Counted from the first letter of the stretch, positions 27,979-35,857 are shown. The stretch is DNA of 64,000 bases from DATIXJ01 sp963714795 (GCA_963714795.1 CAVQPS010000008.1:1-64000); one strand, 5' to 3'. The notes: a model not told the origin generated them from the sequence alone. Numbers and translations are program-made.

Positions 27979-29859
27979 ATGAACACATATAAACAACTTT
28001 ATTTTCTTCTGGCAATTCTATTCTTTGGTTTCTCGTCTGTGAGTGCACGATTTGTTCAGCAAGAGAGAAAACCTTTTGGCGCACATCCCGTGATGCACGC
28101 AGAGCCTCCGAAAGCTCCCGAATCTCCTCAAAGCGGTCTGCCCGGATTCGAAATCAATCAAAAAGATGCTGTTCATACTGTTGCTGCACCGATAGATTCA
28201 ATCAAAAAAAGAATGCTTGCCCGCCAGAATCAACTTCATTCGAAAAGAACAGTTTTGTCGAATGGGCAGATTGTTGTCGACATCCGCCAGACTTGGAATG
28301 ATAGCGTGTGGGTAAATTCTTCCAAAGACAGCAGCACGTTTGATTCGCAGGGGGATGGACTCTATGAAGTGTATGAAACCTGGAACGATACTTCGTGGGT
28401 GAATTCTTATCAATTCGTTTCGACGTACGACGTGAACGAAAATCAAATCAGCTACTTGTACCAAACGTGGGGTGGCAGTGTGTGGGTGAATAATTACCAA
28501 TACCTTTACACCTACGATGCGGGCGGACGTATGACTGGTTATTTGTACCAGACCTGGAATGGCAGTGCGTGGGTGAATGTTGAGCAATACACGTACACCT
28601 ATGATGCAAACGAATATGAAACCAGCTATGCGTATGAGACCTGGAGTGATAGCGGGTGGGTGGATTCTTATCGATACAGTTTTACATACGACGCGCACGA
28701 ACATGAGACCAGCTATTCATACCAGATAGGGAGCGGAAGTTCATTGTTGAATGTTTGGCAATATATTTTCACGCTTGATGCGAACGGACGTGAAACCGGT
28801 TATTTATATCAGGCATGGAATGGTAGTTCGTGGGTGAATGATTATCTGTACTTTTTTACATTTGATTCGAGCGGGTACAGAACCGGTACCCTGTTGCAGA
28901 GATGGAACGATACCTTGTGGGTGAATTATTACCAATACAGTTACACTTATGATTCGATTGGGTACGAAACCAATTACTTGGTGCAGACTTGGAACGGTAA
29001 TTCATGGGTGAATTCATACCAAGAAACTTTCACCTATGCAAACGGACGTGAGACCAATTATTTGTACCAGACCTGGAATGTTAGTTCATGGGTGAATCTT
29101 GATCAATACATATACACCTATGATGCGAACGGACGGAGGACCGGCGAATCGTATCAAACTTGGGGTGCCGGCGTTTGGGTGAATGTTTGGCAATACGCTT
29201 ACACATATGATGCAAATGGAAATGAAACCAGTGATTTGTATCAGACAGGGAATGGTAGTTTATGGGTCAATTCTTGGCTGTACACGTACACCTATGATGC
29301 GAACGGAAATGAAACCGGCGATTCGTACCAGACATGGAGTGTTAGTGCCTGGGTGAATGTTTGGCAATACATGTACACCTTTGATGCGAATGGAAATGAA
29401 ACAAGCGAATTAGACCAGACAGGAAACGGTAGTGTATGGGTGAATTCTGGTTTGTTTACCTACACCTTTGATGTAAACGGCAATGAAACCAGTGGCTTGT
29501 ATCAGACTTGGAATGACAGTGTGTGGGTGAATAATTATCGGGATATATATACATATCAAATATTGACTGCCGTAAAAGATTCCCGTCAATTACCCAATCA
29601 ATTTGCTTTGTCCCAAAATTATCCGAACCCCTTCAATCCCGCAACACATATCAGTTACACGATCCCGAAAGCAAGCACGGTTACTCTGACGATTTACGAC
29701 CTTCTTGGTAGGGAAGTGACCACTCTTGTCAATGGAAGGAATGAACCGGGTGAACATTCCATCAGTTGGAACGCGCTGAATGTTTCAAGCGGAGTGTACT
29801 TTTACAGGATTGTCGCGGGAAGTTTTGTGCAGACTAAAAAAATGATGCTGATGAAATAG
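27979..29859 (+). CDS. T9SS-secreted protein with 29-residue YD-like repeats
   Basis: 626 residues; the ATG follows AAAAGGAG. After a signal peptide (about 1-23, FGFSSVSA) and a short Pro-rich linker come about 15 repeats of 29 residues with consensus TWNGS.WVN.YQYTYTYDANG.ETGYLYQ, followed by a T9SS domain (NQFALSQNYPNPFNP to KKMMLMK). The repeats resemble the YD repeats of Rhs-type and wall-associated proteins and would form a long beta structure. It is presumably a surface or released protein. No enzymatic motif was found. A strong terminator follows. Confidence 0.85.
   Translation: MNTYKQLYFLLAILFFGFSSVSARFVQQERKPFGAHPVMHAEPPKAPESPQSGLPGFEINQKDAVHTVAAPIDSIKKRMLARQNQLHSKRTVLSNGQIVVDIRQTWNDSVWVNSSKDSSTFDSQGDGLYEVYETWNDTSWVNSYQFVSTYDVNENQISYLYQTWGGSVWVNNYQYLYTYDAGGRMTGYLYQTWNGSAWVNVEQYTYTYDANEYETSYAYETWSDSGWVDSYRYSFTYDAHEHETSYSYQIGSGSSLLNVWQYIFTLDANGRETGYLYQAWNGSSWVNDYLYFFTFDSSGYRTGTLLQRWNDTLWVNYYQYSYTYDSIGYETNYLVQTWNGNSWVNSYQETFTYANGRETNYLYQTWNVSSWVNLDQYIYTYDANGRRTGESYQTWGAGVWVNVWQYAYTYDANGNETSDLYQTGNGSLWVNSWLYTYTYDANGNETGDSYQTWSVSAWVNVWQYMYTFDANGNETSELDQTGNGSVWVNSGLFTYTFDVNGNETSGLYQTWNDSVWVNNYRDIYTYQILTAVKDSRQLPNQFALSQNYPNPFNPATHISYTIPKASTVTLTIYDLLGREVTTLVNGRNEPGEHSISWNALNVSSGVYFYRIVAGSFVQTKKMMLMK
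28291..29563 (+). repeat. Tandem 87-bp coding repeats
   Basis: About 15 units of 87 bp encode the 29-residue repeats of the T9SS protein; one unit lacks a codon (the one with ETFTYANGRETN). Units differ from one another at many codons, so they are old rather than freshly amplified. The tract can mislead assembly. Confidence 0.85.
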
Positions 29860-29884
29860 CATCCCGAAACATCTGATTGCCTCA

Positions 29885-29918
29885 AGCCCCGGTCTTTGAA
29901 GATCGGGGCTTTTTTTTG
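29885..29918 (+). terminator. Rho-independent terminator of the repeat-protein gene
   Basis: AGCCCCGGTC and GATCGGGGCT form a strong stem with a 6-base loop, followed by a run of eight T. It begins 26 bp after the stop codon. Confidence 0.9.
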
Positions 29919-29952
29919 TGAGGCAGGACTTTTTCTACACGCCTTCTCGAAA

Positions 29953-30891
29953 TCAGATACCGAGACTGACCGTCAGATTTGCAAGATAAGGCGCGACAAG
30001 CTGATTGCCGGTTACATGTGTCACCAACGGTATTCTCATGTCGGCATAAAGTTTGAGGCCGCCGTTGACATTCAACTCGAAACCGGGCGCAAGAAACAGC
30101 CGCTGGTAACCGGAGTTGTCCGGGTCGGCATTGATGCCGCTGTCCGCACCGCGGAACGAGCCGACAAGTTGAATCATCGGGACGATATTGTAATCGTGCA
30201 GCAAGTTATCGTAATGGGCAGCAATGGTAATATCGAGACCGTCGCCGGGTCTGTAATCGTTGCGAGCATTCAAAGCATGTAACCACATGAACTGCCCGTA
30301 CCATCCCCACCCGTCTTCCTGTCCCATCTGATACGCACCGAGCAGCGCGTCGGTCGTGCCGGTTCCGATTTGTGTGTCCCTGTCCATCAGCGAAAGATCG
30401 AACGGACCGGTCGGCAGTTTGAGGCCGAACATCAGACCGATCGACATATCTTCGGAAAATCCCGTGTACATGCCGAGCAGGCGGACGTCGCCGGCGGCAG
30501 TATGCGTGACCGAAACAGGGTTTCCATTGTCGTCGGTTGTTTTGAAATACCTGGTCCAAATCGGAAGTTCACCCATGATGCCCCAATCACGGCTGAGCAT
30601 CGTTTGAAATCCGAGCGTGTAAAAGCTTGTCAGAATTTGTTTATCGTCGTTCAGATCGGGCGATGCACTGCCGGTTCCGTTCCAGTTGTCGTACTGGTTC
30701 ATGTAATTATATTGGAACGATAACGTCGTTCCGGGAGTCGTTGCCATCATCCAGCGGGGACCGACCGTGAACACGTTGCAACCGCATGCACAGGCAAACG
30801 ACATCGAATGCATACAGACAACGAGGATTGCCGAAACGATAATAATTCGGAATACCGCTCGGCAGGTATAGTGAAAAAATCTATCAAACAT
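29953..30891 (-). CDS. Outer-membrane beta-barrel protein with CACGC motif
   Basis: 312 residues; AAAGG lies 9 bases upstream of the ATG. After a signal peptide comes the sequence ACACGCNVFTVG, then alternating amphipathic strands with the blocks GIMGELPIWTRYF, LKLPTGPFDLS and TGTTDALLGAYQ, ending in VSLGI. This matches a group of outer-membrane proteins often annotated as transporters near metal-related genes; their function is unproven. It follows a small Cys-rich gene (30974-31408) on the same strand with a hairpin between them. Confidence 0.7.
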   Translation of the reverse strand: MFDRFFHYTCRAVFRIIIVSAILVVCMHSMSFACACGCNVFTVGPRWMMATTPGTTLSFQYNYMNQYDNWNGTGSASPDLNDDKQILTSFYTLGFQTMLSRDWGIMGELPIWTRYFKTTDDNGNPVSVTHTAAGDVRLLGMYTGFSEDMSIGLMFGLKLPTGPFDLSLMDRDTQIGTGTTDALLGAYQMGQEDGWGWYGQFMWLHALNARNDYRPGDGLDITIAAHYDNLLHDYNIVPMIQLVGSFRGADSGINADPDNSGYQRLFLAPGFELNVNGGLKLYADMRIPLVTHVTGNQLVAPYLANLTVSLGI

Positions 30892-30916
30892 TTTCGTAAC
30901 CTTTCAAATTGTTAAA

Positions 30917-30950
30917 AAGAAACGCAATCCGTTTCTGTGAAAAGGATTGC
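30917..30950 (-). terminator. Hairpin between the Cys-rich gene and the barrel gene
   Basis: GCAATCC and GGATTGC pair across 13 bases; on the minus strand the stem is followed by a T-rich stretch (GTTTCTTTTT). It could end or attenuate transcription between the two genes. Confidence 0.5.
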
Positions 30951-30973
30951 ATGACGATTATCTTACAATTCGG

Positions 30974-31408
30974 TTACGGGTTGGGAGGATGAAAAGGGGG
31001 TTGAGTGAACGAAGAAAGCCGGAATCCATTTTGCAGTTGCGGATACGAAGTAACTTTTACAGAAGCACCGATGGAAAATTCGAAATAATGGATGAGGGCG
31101 ATGTCGGGAGCGGTGGTGGTCTGAACCGATTGACCCTGCCGGCACGGCATCGGAAAAACCGAACAGGTTGAATGATCGCGGCACATGTTTGCGCACATCG
31201 GACAATTGTCACTGCCGCCTGCCTGACAGCAGGAACAGCAAGCCGGTTTTGGGCTGCTGCCGATAAACAGATGAGGATCAATCTGCGTCACCAGCAAAGC
31301 CGCAACCGTGAGAGCCAGAGCCGAATATTTAATGAATATGAACAAATGAAGAAGAACGATGTAATTCTGATACGAACGGGTGATACATATAATAATATAC
31401 AGAGCCAA
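30974..31408 (-). CDS. Small Cys-rich membrane-anchored protein
   Basis: 144 residues if the first ATG is used; an internal TTG before FIFIKYSALALTVAALL gives a better signal or anchor. Behind the hydrophobic segment is a dense cysteine cluster (ACCSCCQAGG, CPMCANMC, a further CSVF and PCRQ), then a 50-residue tail ending QPPFHPPNP. The pattern resembles small metal-related proteins near TonB or barrel genes. It probably binds a transition metal, and works with the following barrel protein; this is inference. Confidence 0.55.
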   Translation of the reverse strand: MALYIIICITRSYQNYIVLLHLFIFIKYSALALTVAALLVTQIDPHLFIGSSPKPACCSCCQAGGSDNCPMCANMCRDHSTCSVFPMPCRQGQSVQTTTAPDIALIHYFEFSIGASVKVTSYPQLQNGFRLSSFTQPPFHPPNP

Positions 31409-31441
31409 TTCCGAAAAAACAATTTAACATTGCCTACTGTC

Positions 31442-31605
31442 GTTACTTTCTTTCCGAGAAAGAAAGTAACCAAAGAAATCTTTTCGAAATCGTAACGCAC
31501 GATTCAATCGCTAACGCACAGCCTGACAATTCCGCTTCAAAAAAGATGAAGCGGAATTGAAACACGTCGATTGAATCTTTCCAGCCCGCACGGCTGACGA
31601 TTTCG
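31442..31605 (+). repeat. 164-bp direct repeat, copy 1
   Basis: Nearly identical over 164 bp to 33052-33215. It contains two internal hairpins: GTTACTTTCTTTC with GAAAGAAAGTAAC, and AATTCCGCTTC with GAAGCGGAATT. No ORF of note. The two copies flank the isoaspartyl peptidase gene. Confidence 0.85.
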
Positions 31606-31881
31606 GCTGTCAAGCCACTTAATTCGCGGCTTCGTACATGGTCCTGCCGAAGGCATCCTCCGAAGGATTTGCCAATGGCATCTCCCAAAGGGATCCCTAC
31701 GGGAACTTCGTGACCTTTGGAAGATGCCTTGGGCATAAAAGGAGAGGATGTTTTTAGCCGGGCAATTCCATCTTCCCCTTTTAGGGGAAGATTATAGATG
31801 GGGTCTTGCTCTTTTGTGAAAAGTCAGTCGTCAACGATTAGAATTTTCTATCCGTCCGGATTGAGCCACCACCAAATATCA
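31606..31881. other. Non-coding stretch with hairpins
   Basis: No credible gene. GGCATCTCCCAAAGG and CCTTTGGAAGATGCC pair across 22 bases at about 31677-31728, with the related words GGGATCCCTACGGG between them. Part resembles the CACAAAGTGATCCCTTCGGGA core of the elements at 37990-38297. Confidence 0.5.
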
Positions 31882-32892
31882 TCACTTGTAAATCAACACC
31901 ACCGGTTTGCCGCTGTCATCGATATAGGCGCGGTACATTCCTTCGGTGTTGAAGGAAATTGCCATCTGTCCTTTCGTATTGAGGACAATGACGCCGCCTG
32001 TTCCGCCGAGCGCTTTCACTTTGGCGAGAGCGCTGTCGGCAGCTTGCTGAAGATTTATCTTACTGTATTCAACCATTGCTGCGATATCACGTGCAACGCC
32101 GACCCTGATGAAATATTCGCCGTCGCCGGTTGCCGAGACCGCGCACGACCGGTTGTCGGCGTACGTTCCCGCGCCGATGATCGGTGAATCGCCGATGCGG
32201 CCGAAACGTTTGTCGGTCAGTCCGCCGGTCGATGTGCCGGCGGCAAGGTTGCCGTCATAATCGAGAGCAACACAGCCAACTGTTCCGTGCTTCTCGATGG
32301 TCGAATCTTTCGGCGCAGAATTCTTCAGAGAGTCGTTCCGGTCTTCCGCTTTGGCGCGCTGAAGTTCCTGCCAGCGGCGCTCGGTGTAAAAATACGATTG
32401 CGGGACGAGTTCCACGCCTTGCTGTTGAGCGAACGTTTCCGCGCCGTTGCCGGTGAGCATCACATGCTTCGAGCGTTCCATCACCATGCGTGCAAGCGTG
32501 ATCGGATTTTTGATATGCTTCACAGCGGCAACTGCTCCGGCGCTCAATGTTTTGCCGTTCATGATCGATGCATCGAGCTCGTTCGTTCCTTCGTGCGTGA
32601 AGACGGCGCCTTTGCCGGCATTGAAGAGCGGACAATCTTCCATCACTCTGATCGTTGCTTCGACGGCATCGAGACTCGAACCGTGATCCCTGAGCACGTT
32701 GTATCCTGCCATGAGAGCCAGCGTGATGGTGTCGCGGTACCGTTGTTCCATCTCCGGCGACAGGTTGCTTTTCAGGATTGTTCCTGCACCGCCGTGTATG
32801 AGGATAGCGATGCGGTGATCGGTTTGCTGTGCGGAACCAAAGGCGATACTGCCAATGGTAAGAGCAATTAAGAGAAGGATTTTGTTCTTCAT
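31882..32892 (-). CDS. Isoaspartyl peptidase / plant-type L-asparaginase
   Basis: 336 residues from the Met at 32892; the frame is open further upstream into a repeat but MKNKILLLIALTIGSIAFGSAQ is the signal peptide, so the enzyme is exported. It is an Ntn hydrolase that splits itself before the nucleophile Thr in HGTVGCVAL. Substrate residues are in GRIGDSPIIGAG and GDGEYFIR, with HGGAG at the N-terminus. It removes isoaspartyl residues from peptides or hydrolyses asparagine. Direct repeats of 164 bp flank the gene on both sides, suggesting past rearrangement or transposition. Confidence 0.92.
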   Translation of the reverse strand: MKNKILLLIALTIGSIAFGSAQQTDHRIAILIHGGAGTILKSNLSPEMEQRYRDTITLALMAGYNVLRDHGSSLDAVEATIRVMEDCPLFNAGKGAVFTHEGTNELDASIMNGKTLSAGAVAAVKHIKNPITLARMVMERSKHVMLTGNGAETFAQQQGVELVPQSYFYTERRWQELQRAKAEDRNDSLKNSAPKDSTIEKHGTVGCVALDYDGNLAAGTSTGGLTDKRFGRIGDSPIIGAGTYADNRSCAVSATGDGEYFIRVGVARDIAAMVEYSKINLQQAADSALAKVKALGGTGGVIVLNTKGQMAISFNTEGMYRAYIDDSGKPVVLIYK

Positions 32893-33051
32893 AACGATTC
32901 CACGAAAAAAGGAAAGGGGATTTCTGTAGGTTGAATGTATGAAATTTTCGGGTTGGAATCCACGATGAAGACCCGTCACCCTGAGCGTAGTCGAAGGGTG
33001 TTCCCGCATAAAGCAAGAATGTAAACTATTGGGTTTTTTAGTGAATATAAT

Positions 33052-33215
33052 GTTACTTTCTTTCCGAGAAAGAAAGTAACCAAAGAAATCTTTTCGAAAT
33101 CGTAACGCACGATTCAATCCCTAACGCACATCCTGACAATTCCGCTTCAGAAAAGATGAAGCGGAATTGAAACACTTCGATTGAATCTTTCCAGCCCGCA
33201 CAGCTGACGATTTCG
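33052..33215 (+). repeat. 164-bp direct repeat, copy 2
   Basis: Second copy of the repeat at 31442-31605, same orientation and same length with a few substitutions. It lies upstream of the isoaspartyl peptidase gene; with copy 1 it brackets a 1.45-kb segment. Confidence 0.85.
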
Positions 33216-33457
33216 ACTTTGTTTACCTTGGCGCTTAGTTTTTCTTGAAAACAGTTCCTGTCACATTGAGCGAGGTCTCCCGAGTGTCACAAAGTGATCC
33301 TTCGGGAGATGTATTCGGCAGAAGAGAGTCCAGATCCAAATTATCAATTCACAATTAATAATTGTGAATTATTAATTGATAATTAAAAAGTATCAATTCA
33401 CCATTCTGTCCGGAGTTTGTTGAAGGAATGAAAGTGTTGCCGAACGGAAAAGAGAAG
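33216..33457. other. Non-coding stretch with palindromes
   Basis: No gene seen. It contains CTCCCGA and TCGGGAG around GTGTCACAAAGTGATCCT (about 33277-33311), related to the core of the elements at 37990-38297, and an AT palindrome with arms AATTATCAATT and AATTGATAATT at 33339-33384. Confidence 0.55.
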
Positions 33458-33532
33458 TGGACGCTGTAGGGTTCGAACCTACGACCTCTGCCTTGTAAGG
33501 GCAGCGCTCTGAACCAGCTGAGCTAAGCGTCC
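33458..33532 (-). tRNA. tRNA-Val (TAC anticodon), copy A
   Basis: Cloverleaf on the minus strand: acceptor GGACGCT with AGCGTCC, D-arm GCTC...GAGC, anticodon loop CTTACAA (TAC), T-arm TGTAGG...CCTACA; discriminator A. It differs from the copy at 34095-34169 only by a compensated pair in the T-stem. Both are downstream of tRNA-Gly on the same strand. Confidence 0.96.
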
Positions 33533-33550
33533 ATATTCATATCTATCTTG

Positions 33551-33579
33551 TCCCGTCACGATCAATGATCGTGACGGGA
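33551..33579. repeat. Perfect inverted repeat in tRNA spacer (also at 34188-34216)
   Basis: TCCCGTCACGATCA and TGATCGTGACGGGA are perfect 14-base arms with one base between. The same sequence occurs at 34188-34216. A second imperfect palindrome (AAAATGAC...GTCATTTT) follows at about 33585-33636. They could be processing or insertion signals between tRNA-Gly and tRNA-Val. Confidence 0.8.
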
Positions 33580-33640
33580 TTCTCAAAATGACTTACAATT
33601 TAGCTTCGCTTCGCTCGCTAAAATGTGTCATTTTGGAAAG

Positions 33641-33712
33641 AGCGGGAGACGGGGATCGAACCCGCGACGTCAAGCTTGGGAAGCTTGCATTCTACCGCTG
33701 AATTACTCCCGT
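33641..33712 (-). tRNA. tRNA-Gly (CCC anticodon), copy A
   Basis: 72 bases, with anticodon loop TTCCCAA (CCC), D-arm ATTC...GAAT and T-arm CGGGG/CCCCG style stems. At the 5' end, position 1 is A instead of G (copy B at 34348 has G), so A1 faces C72 in the acceptor stem. This A is the last base of the TGA stop codon of the GIY-YIG gene. Function may be reduced by the mismatch, but it may also be tolerated. Confidence 0.9.
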
Positions 33713-33999
33713 CATGATCGGTGCGATAATGACGGGACTAGCTGAACCATCTGACCCGATTTCCGGATCAATTGTTCGATATACTTTTTGCTTTTTCGGT
33801 TCTTGATCTCTTGTTCCCGTCGGGATGCTTCGATTTTGGTGGGAAATTCTTCGGTATAAACGAGCGTCCATGGGATTCCGGTACTCGTAAATTGTGAGCG
33901 ACCGGAATTGTGATCGTGTAAACGCTGAGAAATATTTTCGGTTTGGCCCGTATAATATTTTTGAAGCGACGGACTCCAAAGAATATAGACGTGAAACAT
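33712..33999 (-). CDS. GIY-YIG domain protein (UvrC/YhbQ-type)
   Basis: 95 residues from the Met at 33999. It has the single-domain GIY-YIG nuclease fold: VYILWS...KYYTGQT (the GIY-YIG strand pair in diverged form), the catalytic Arg in ISQRLHDHNSG, FTSTGIPWTLVYTEEF and the catalytic Glu in EASRREQEIKNRKSKKYIEQLI. Its TGA overlaps the first base of tRNA-Gly copy A. It lies between two nearly identical tRNA-Gly/Val pairs. Small proteins of this type are frequent in Bacteroidetes and have no settled function; here the context invites a link with tRNA loci. Confidence 0.88.
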   Translation of the reverse strand: MFHVYILWSPSLQKYYTGQTENISQRLHDHNSGRSQFTSTGIPWTLVYTEEFPTKIEASRREQEIKNRKSKKYIEQLIRKSGQMVQLVPSLSHRS

Positions 34000-34094
34000 T
34001 ATTGCCTCCGCGATAAAGAAGTGATGATGCCAAAAAGTAGAACGCATACGCTTCCCGTCACGAAAAAGAATAGTGGCGGACTGATAATTCTTTG

Positions 34095-34169
34095 TGGACG
34101 CTGCAGGGTTCGAACCTGCGACCTCTGCCTTGTAAGGGCAGCGCTCTGAACCAGCTGAGCTAAGCGTCC
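34095..34169 (-). tRNA. tRNA-Val (TAC anticodon), copy B
   Basis: Same cloverleaf as copy A: acceptor GGACGCT/AGCGTCC, anticodon TAC, discriminator A. The T-stem has TGCAGG...CCTGCA in place of TGTAGG...CCTACA, a compensated change that keeps pairing, so both copies look functional. Confidence 0.96.
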
Positions 34170-34276
34170 ATATTCATATCTATCTTGTCCCGTCACGATC
34201 AATGATCGTGACGGGATCGCAAAATGACTTACAATTTAGCTTCGCTTCGCTCGCTAAAATGTGTCATTTTGGAAAG

Positions 34277-34348
34277 AGCGGGAGACGGGGATCGAACCCG
34301 CGACGTCAAGCTTGGGAAGCTTGCATTCTACCGCTGAATTACTCCCGC
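34277..34348 (-). tRNA. tRNA-Gly (CCC anticodon), copy B
   Basis: 72 bases; acceptor GCGGGAG pairs perfectly with CTCCCGC, anticodon loop TTCCCAA (CCC), discriminator T as usual for tRNA-Gly. It is the intact member of the pair and is identical to copy A except at position 1. Confidence 0.96.
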
Positions 34349-34753
34349 GCTCATTTTATTGCCTTTCTTGAATTGTTTTAAGGTTTTTTTAAATTTTTTA
34401 AATCCGAGAGACAAATACGGGACAAAAACTTCAGGAAATATATGTCAATATAATTTATTTCGACCGAAATGGCAACATCTTAACCATCCTTTCCCAACCA
34501 ATAATTCGCTCCAATCAATTCATCAATCCAATTTGACACAAATCACAAAAGAAACCCTTAAAAAAGTTCCATCATATCCATTAAATTTCATAAGTATATT
34601 TTAGGCAAACATAGAGTTGACAATGATTAGTAGTTTTTTTAGATTACTACCGTCTAAAGTCAAATTAAAAGAAGTCAAATAATTCGAATTCCGTCGATTT
34701 TTTGATTACGATAATAGGTAGGGGCGGGCTGCAGGATAAAGCTTCGTTTAAAC
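34349..34753. other. AT-rich gene-poor stretch
   Basis: No credible gene. The composition drops sharply to AT-rich just past tRNA-Gly copy B and stays so up to about 36430. This is the left flank of a probably foreign cassette and may hold its attachment or promoter sequences, none of which I could identify. Confidence 0.5.
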
Positions 34754-35217
34754 TTGAAACCCGCAAAAGAAACTTCATCCATAACGAGGAACGGCTTGAA
34801 TGGTCACCAGCACAAATCCAAGCTTCCATTCAAATATGGAAAAAGTAAACCCAACGCAATTCTTCGTTCATTCTCTGCTACTTACGACTGTATGGGATTA
34901 GTCTTTGCTTCTAGACGAACTTTCGTCGGTGTGGATTCTCTCCGTACGATATTATCCGACGATGGCTTTTCTCCGGTCAACGCACTCAAAGATACACATG
35001 TTGGAGACGTTGTAGTTTACTGCGATCTCAAAAACTAGCTGTGACACATGTCGGAATTATTGTTCAAAAGAAACCTAGTGTCGAGAAGAAAGGCTGGGAG
35101 ATTTTGATTTTAAGTAAATGGGGGGCAGAGGGTGAATATATTCATGACCCATCTATTGTTCCTGACACTTACGGAACACCATTTGAATATTGGACAGATA
35201 GGAAGAACTATTTATGA
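34754..35217 (+). CDS. NlpC/P60- or CHAP-like cysteine protein (frameshifted)
   Basis: About 150 residues after correction; the start (TTG at 34754 or further upstream) is unsure. The block YDCMGLVFASRRTF has a candidate nucleophilic Cys, and VTHVGIIVQK a candidate His. GDVVVYCDL, LSKWGAEGEYIHDPS and FEYWTDR complete a pattern seen in papain-like amidase-type proteins of unknown function. One A is missing in a run of A at about 35029-35033; adding it joins CDLKK to LAVTHVG. The stop overlaps the next ATG (ATGA). The gene is AT-rich and appears transferred. Confidence 0.6.
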
Positions 35218-35857
35218 ATTTAAAGAAAGCTTTAGAAATAGTAGAAAGCCATCACTTTTCCGCTCGCCTTAACATTGCTAGCTCACTTTCGCTTTTTTCC
35301 AAGCAGCTCAGCAAGAAGACTGTGTTCAATTTTTATTATCAAAAATCGCGTGCGAGAATCCCGGATATAAGAAATCTCTTCAAGAAATTCTCTCGCGAGC
35401 TAGAGAACTCTCAAATATTGAAATTGACCGTAGATATGAAAACCCATGGGATACCGCTCTTAGTATATATTTGTGGCTAATCAATTTACGAGAGCCTGAA
35501 TCCTCTAAACTTATTGCTCAATATTTAACACAAGGTCAACAATATTGGTGGGCTAAAAAAATTGCCTATCGAATCCTAATGGATTCCCAACCTGCCGCCA
35601 CAGATACACGTTTTCAGGATATTAATACTGAATTTCCATTTACAAATTCTTCTCCCCGAGACCAGTCTGGTGAAGCAATCATTCTTTCCAAGATTGGTCA
35701 AGAAATCGAAATCGCGCAATGTAATTACACAATCCGAGATCAGTCTGGTGAAGCAATTATTCTTTCCAAGATTGATCAAGAAATCGAAACCCCGCAACGT
35801 AATTACATAATTCAATCCATCATTAAAACCAATTCCGAAGAATATCAATATGATTGA
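35214..35857 (+). CDS. Helical protein of unknown function (frameshifted)
   Basis: About 214 residues after correction. One base is missing (or two are extra) near 35283: MNLKKALEIVESHHFSARLNIAS in one frame then LTFAFFQAAQQEDCVQFLL in another. The predicted sequence is alpha-helical, with YENPWDTALSIYLWLINL and QQYWWAKKIAYRIL, followed by a polar tail with a 26-residue tandem duplication (RDQSGEAIILSKI). I do not recognise a family. It overlaps both neighbours by 4-8 bp, so the three genes are co-translated. Confidence 0.55.
35657..35812 (+). repeat. 78-bp tandem duplication within the coding sequence
   Basis: Two adjacent 78-bp units (35657-35734 and 35735-35812) differ by several bases and encode RDQSGEAIILSKI-type 26-residue repeats at the C-terminus of the helical protein. 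Confidence 0.85.

Larger units (their letters stand above)
33458..34348 (-). repeat. Tandem duplication of a tRNA-Gly/tRNA-Val pair
   Basis: The block 33458-33712 is repeated almost exactly at 34095-34348 (unit offset 637 bp). Each copy holds tRNA-Gly, a 107-109-base spacer with two strong inverted repeats, and tRNA-Val. Between the blocks lies a GIY-YIG gene. The spacer copies differ only at CGGGATTCTC versus CGGGATCGC. This suggests a recent duplication or a conversion event. Confidence 0.9.

Noticed and set aside
28291..29563. Regular repeats that might look like a CRISPR array
   Set aside because: The 87-bp units are in frame within one protein, have no conserved short repeat with unique spacers, and no cas genes are near.
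31882..33117. N-terminal extension of the isoaspartyl peptidase to 33117
   Set aside because: The extra 75 residues come from a non-coding 164-bp repeat, and a signal peptide begins at the internal Met at 32892.
34359..34604. AT-rich open frame upstream of the cassette
   Set aside because: Low-complexity, no ribosome site and no resemblance to a protein family; it is likely chance in AT-rich DNA.
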